Source: Collinsella sp.
GTDB lineage: Bacteria > Actinomycetota > Coriobacteriia > Coriobacteriales > Coriobacteriaceae
Direction: 5' to 3'
Length of the DNA: 16,089 nucleotides
Assembly (NCBI GenBank): GCA_014871545.1
Contig: WGSR01000014.1
Location: forward strand, 1-16,089
Positions 12,648 to 16,089 of the stretch are shown here, piece by piece (position 1 is the first letter of the stretch; the number at the start of each line of letters is the position of its first letter). Below the pieces are notes generated by a model. It did not search any database. It worked only from the letters and a program-made list of their open reading frames with translations, and had not been told where the DNA came from. A program made the position numbers and the translations under genes.

Positions 12648-13628
12648 CTAGACCGTCTGAAGTTTCTCGACCTCGTCAAGGTTTTCGGTCAGACGCGCAG
12701 CAAACGTCGAAAGCGGATGCGGATGCGTATCGAACTCGTAAGCCGTCTCGGTGGAATGGATCACGGTGCCGACGCCGGCATCGGTTAGCAGCTCCAGGAG
12801 CAGCGAATGCGGCGTAGTACCGTTAATGATGTGGGCTCGGAACACGCCAGCGGTAAGCGCATCGACAGCCGCACGCAGCTTGGGAATCATGCCCTTATCG
12901 ACCTCGTCGCCGTAGAGCATTTCGTTAACCTCGTCGAGTGTTAGGTTGGAGATAAGCGAGTCCTTGTCGCTAAAGTCCTTGTACAGGCCATCGACATCGG
13001 TCAAAAAGATCGCCTTATGTGCGTGGAGCGCCGCGGCAACGGCACCGGCGGCGGTATCGGCGTTGATGTTGAAGAAACCGCCGTCCTCCCCCGCCGCGAC
13101 GGTAGCGATGACGGGGATGTACTCGCTATCGAGTAAGCGCTCGATATAGTCGGTGTTGACGTGCGTCACTTTGCCCACGCGACCGAGCTCGGGGTCGAGC
13201 GACTCGGCGATGAGCGTGCCGGCATCGCTGCCCGACACGCCCACGGCCAGGTTGCCGTGGTGGTTGATGGCAGCAACCAGCTCCTGGTTAACCTTGCCGC
13301 CCAGCACCTCGCGCACGATATCCATAGTCGCCGGCGTGGTCACGCGCTGGCCGTTCTTAAACTCGACGGGAATATCGTAATGGCTCAGCGCCTCGTTGAT
13401 AGCCTTGCCGCCGCCGTGCACGATGACGGGGCGCATACCGATGATCTTGAGCAAAACGATGTCGCTCATCACGTCGCGGCGCAGCTGCTCATCAACCATG
13501 GCGGCTCCGCCATATTTGATAACAACCGTCTTGCCGGTCAGGTTCTTAATCCACGGCAGCGCTTCGAACAGCAGCTGCGCGGTTGCTTCGTTGGATTCGC
13601 TCGAACGACAATCGCGTGCGAATTTCAT
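12648..13628 (-). CDS. argB: Acetylglutamate kinase
   Basis: ArgB phosphorylates N-acetylglutamate, the committed and usually regulated step in cyclic arginine synthesis. From the ATG at 13628 the protein has 326 residues. It shows KYGGAAM (38-44), the glycine loop HGGGKAIN (71-78), SGSDAGTL (132-139), and the ATP-site segment NINADTAAGAVA (188-199). The start is chosen because GAGG lies six bases upstream. The longer frame to 13688 has no support. The N-terminal stretch ATAQLLFEALPWIKNLTGKT resembles the extra helix of arginine-inhibited hexameric kinases, so feedback inhibition is likely. About 25 extra C-terminal residues (ending EKLQTV) follow the usual end. It is 81 bp after argJ and 69 bp before argD. 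Confidence 0.95.
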   Translation of the reverse strand: MKFARDCRSSESNEATAQLLFEALPWIKNLTGKTVVIKYGGAAMVDEQLRRDVMSDIVLLKIIGMRPVIVHGGGKAINEALSHYDIPVEFKNGQRVTTPATMDIVREVLGGKVNQELVAAINHHGNLAVGVSGSDAGTLIAESLDPELGRVGKVTHVNTDYIERLLDSEYIPVIATVAAGEDGGFFNINADTAAGAVAAALHAHKAIFLTDVDGLYKDFSDKDSLISNLTLDEVNEMLYGDEVDKGMIPKLRAAVDALTAGVFRAHIINGTTPHSLLLELLTDAGVGTVIHSTETAYEFDTHPHPLSTFAARLTENLDEVEKLQTV

Positions 13629-13709
13629 AATCTGCCTCGTCTTTCGTATCGTTATCGCGTCGTGCTCCGCTGTCCGCAATCGCGGCAAGATGCGCAGCGT
13701 GCCTGGAAT

Positions 13710-14978
13710 CTAGGAACGGTAGTCGCCGTTGATGGAGATGTACTCATGCGTGAGGTCGCAGGTCCACACGGTCGTTGCCGCGTCGCCTGCGCCCAGGTCG
13801 GCCGAGACCACGATCTCGGACGCCTCGAAACGTCGTAGAGCCTCGTCCTCATCAAAGGGAACAGTCAGACCGCCGCGACAGACAGGCATGCCCATCATGT
13901 CGATGGAAACGTCTTCCTGATTAAACTTCACGCCGCACTTGCCAAGCGCCATAGCAACACGGCCCCAGTTGCAGTCGTGGCCGGCGATGCAGGTCTTAAC
14001 GAGCGGCGAGTTGGCAACGGCGCGGGCGGCGATATCGGCCTCCTCGTCGTTCACGGCGCCGGTAACGTTGACCGTAACAAGCTTGGATGCGCCCTCGCCG
14101 TCGGCGGCGATGTTGCGCGCCAGGCTCTCGCACACCTCGTGCACGGCAAATGCCAACTCGTCAAAGGCATCGGAACCCTCGACGACAGGCTCGGCATCTG
14201 CGGCAGCGGCGCCGGAGGCAAGCATGATGCAGGTGTCGTTGGTCGAGGTGTCGGAATCGACCGTTACCTTGTTGAAGGTCTGCTTGACGGTGGAGAGCAA
14301 CAGGGCGTGGAGCGCCGCCGGCTCGACGGGGGCATCAGTAGTGATAACTGCGATCATGGTGGCCATGTTGGGCATGATCATGCCCGAGCCCTTGCACATG
14401 CCGCCCACCGTATAAGCGTTGCCCGCATGGCCCGCGGCCTCACTGCGATAGCGAACGGCATACTCCTTGGAGTGTGTATCGGTCGTCATAATGGCACGGG
14501 CTGCATCGGCACCGCCATGGGCAGAAAGTGCCTCGTATGCGGACGGAACGGCTGTCTCAAACGTGTCGATCGGCAGAATCTGGCCAATCACGCCCGTGGA
14601 GGCAACCAGAATCTGCTGGGGCTCGCAGCCGATGACCTGCGACGCGATGTTGCATGTCTCGCGCGCACAGGCTAGGCCGGTCTCGCCCGTGGCGGCATTC
14701 GCATTGCCGGAGTTGATTGAAACACCGGCGATAATGCCATAGCCCTTGTCCGCACCGCCCAGGTTGGCACGGCTCACCTGCACGGGCGCCGCACAAAAGC
14801 GGTTGGTCGTAAACACGCCGGCGCCGGGACAGGGTTTATCAGGCACGACGAGCGCATAGTCCAAGCGCTCGGGATTCTTCCGGAATCCCGCATGGATGCC
14901 TGCGGCCTTAAAGCCGGCAGCCGCCGTAACGCCGCCCTCGACGGCGCGAATCTTGATATCAATCAGGTCGGTGTTCAT
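13710..14978 (-). CDS. argJ: Ornithine acetyltransferase / N-acetylglutamate synthase
   Basis: ArgJ moves the acetyl group from N-acetylornithine to glutamate, closing the acetyl cycle; some forms also use acetyl-CoA. The 422-residue precursor has the self-cleavage motif MPNMATMIAVITTD. Cleavage would fall before Thr207, which becomes the nucleophile of the beta chain. The oxyanion-hole segment STGVIG (127-132) and the later DSDTSTNDT motif (241-249) are present. The last residues fit the family's conserved C-terminus (EYISINGDYRS). The start at 14978 has AGGAG eleven bases upstream, a little far. An intrinsic-terminator-like hairpin lies between argC and this gene, so its expression may be tuned separately. 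Confidence 0.96.
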   Translation of the reverse strand: MNTDLIDIKIRAVEGGVTAAAGFKAAGIHAGFRKNPERLDYALVVPDKPCPGAGVFTTNRFCAAPVQVSRANLGGADKGYGIIAGVSINSGNANAATGETGLACARETCNIASQVIGCEPQQILVASTGVIGQILPIDTFETAVPSAYEALSAHGGADAARAIMTTDTHSKEYAVRYRSEAAGHAGNAYTVGGMCKGSGMIMPNMATMIAVITTDAPVEPAALHALLLSTVKQTFNKVTVDSDTSTNDTCIMLASGAAAADAEPVVEGSDAFDELAFAVHEVCESLARNIAADGEGASKLVTVNVTGAVNDEEADIAARAVANSPLVKTCIAGHDCNWGRVAMALGKCGVKFNQEDVSIDMMGMPVCRGGLTVPFDEDEALRRFEASEIVVSADLGAGDAATTVWTCDLTHEYISINGDYRS

Positions 14979-15004
14979 CGTCCCTACGACTCCTTATATC
15001 AAAC

Positions 15005-15036
15005 AAAAAAGCGGGCATCGGCTGGCACGCCATACC
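15005..15036 (-). terminator. Terminator/attenuator between argC and argJ
   Basis: On the minus strand GGTATGGC (15036-15029) pairs with GCCGATGCC (ending 15014) with a one-base bulge, followed by CGCTTTTTTG. It stands in the 135-bp gap inside the arg cluster, about 80 bases after the argC stop and 30 before argJ. No clear ArgR box was recognised in the gap. Confidence 0.55.
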
Positions 15037-15113
15037 GGTCGCAACTACTAGACCAGCTTAAAAGTGGCGCCCAACTCGATACCCGACTACCAAATCGCTA
15101 ACAATCGAATGTG

Positions 15114-16089
15114 CTACACCGGGCACGCCACTGTGAGCAAGCCTCGTCGCTCGTCAAAGCCAAAAACGATGTTGGCGCACTGGACCGCCTGGCCCGCAGC
15201 ACCCTTGCACAAATTGTCGATGGCGCCCGTCGCCACCAGCACGCCTGCACGCTTGTTGAGCGCAAGGCCAATCTGGGCGGCATTGGTACCGACGACCGAA
15301 GCCGTCTTGGGCTGCTGGCCGGCATCGAGCACGCGCACAAAGGTGCGACCGGCGTAAAACTTCTTGTAATGGTCGACGACATCCTCAAGAACCAGCGCGT
15401 CGAGAGCCTGCGGCGCGAGCGGCATCGTCACCGTGGAAAGCAGGCCGCGCTTGAGCGGTGCCAAGTGCGGGGTGAAGACGATGCGGTCGGCCAGGCCGAG
15501 TATCTGCTCGATCTCGGGCGTATGACGATGCTTGCCCACGCCATAGGCTTCCAGGTTCTCGTCCGCGCTGCAAAAATGGGTGCGGGCGTTACAGGACTTG
15601 CCGGCACCCGTCACGCCGCTGATAGCGTCAACGATCACGGGACCGCTCTCGGCCACCCAGCCCGCACGCACGGCAGGAGCGGCTGCAAGGCTCGTTGCGG
15701 TGGGATAGCAGCCGGCGCAGGCGACCAACACGGGCTTTCCGGCGGCATGGCTGGAAGCAGCAGTCTCTAAGTCCTGACAGAACAGCTCGGGCAGGCCAAA
15801 AGCGCGGGTCTTGAGCAACTCGGGGCTCGTGTGCTCAGCGGCATACCATGCCTCAAAGACGGACGCGTCGCTCAGACGGTAATCGGCCGAAAGATCAAAG
15901 CAGGAAACGCCCGCGGCAAGCAGCGCGGGCACCTGTGCCATGGCAGCCGTGTGCGGCACGGCCAAAAATACCGCGTCACAGTTCTTGAGCTCGGGGGCAT
16001 CATGCGTCGTGAAGACGAGATCGCTTACGCTGGTGAAGCTCGGGTACACCGCAGACAACGGCTGGCCGGCATCGGCGTTGGACGTAATG
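15114..16089 (-). CDS. argC: N-acetyl-gamma-glutamyl-phosphate reductase (5' end outside window)
   Basis: ArgC reduces N-acetylglutamyl phosphate with NADPH to the semialdehyde. The frame is open to the right edge, and the first visible residues are ITSNADAGQPLSAVYPSF. This matches the family just after the N-terminal NADP-binding motif, so roughly 30-40 residues are missing. A TTG inside this stretch is not the real start. The catalytic cysteine lies in VACAGCYPTA. The conserved His is in KHRHTPEIEQ, and GAAGQAVQCANI near the C-terminus is typical. It is the first gene of the visible argCJBD order. Confidence 0.95.
   Translation of the reverse strand, partial: ITSNADAGQPLSAVYPSFTSVSDLVFTTHDAPELKNCDAVFLAVPHTAAMAQVPALLAAGVSCFDLSADYRLSDASVFEAWYAAEHTSPELLKTRAFGLPELFCQDLETAASSHAAGKPVLVACAGCYPTATSLAAAPAVRAGWVAESGPVIVDAISGVTGAGKSCNARTHFCSADENLEAYGVGKHRHTPEIEQILGLADRIVFTPHLAPLKRGLLSTVTMPLAPQALDALVLEDVVDHYKKFYAGRTFVRVLDAGQQPKTASVVGTNAAQIGLALNKRAGVLVATGAIDNLCKGAAGQAVQCANIVFGFDERRGLLTVACPV

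Overview
The window looks like a chromosomal segment of a high-GC actinobacterium of class Coriobacteriia, most likely Collinsella or a close relative. This rests on the GC-rich, actinobacterial style of the proteins, the gene orders veg-ispE and murE-HAD-murI-rph-rdgB-dtd, and a MurE that lacks the DAP-type signature. The genus is an inference and could not be checked by a search.

Almost everything is on the minus strand, so the blocks are given in transcription order, right to left. (1) 16089-11295: arginine biosynthesis argC (its start is beyond the right edge), argJ, argB and argD, with an intrinsic-terminator-like hairpin between argC and argJ. These enzymes form the acetylated cycle from glutamate to N-acetylornithine/ornithine. 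(2) 11294-10417: a convergent intergenic region. It holds one plus-strand gene, tRNA-Val(UAC). Behind it lie two and a half tandem copies of a 187-bp unit, each starting with the tRNA 3' tail plus a terminator. Next comes an AT-richer 218-bp element bounded by perfect 27-bp inverted repeats. This is the accessory-looking part of the window. (3) 10229-8349: asnB with its own terminator. (4) 8236-3938: murE, a HAD-family phosphatase, murI and rph, ending in a hairpin. (5) 3794-2703: rdgB and dtd, separated by 3 nt. (6) 2571-1250: veg, ispE and tRNA-Pro(CGG), with a good promoter and a strong terminator. (7) 1137-862: a single tatA whose promoter spacer is an inverted repeat. (8) 755-1: greA and the 5' part of lysS, with a terminator-like hairpin between them.

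The coding content is housekeeping: amino-acid synthesis, peptidoglycan precursors, nucleotide-pool and tRNA quality control, isoprenoids, transcription elongation, Tat export. No defence system, prophage, CRISPR array or secondary-metabolite cluster is visible. The unusual material is non-coding: the tRNA-tail tandem repeat with covarying terminator stems, the 27-bp inverted-repeat element, and a short GGGAC-centred motif that recurs in several intergenic gaps.
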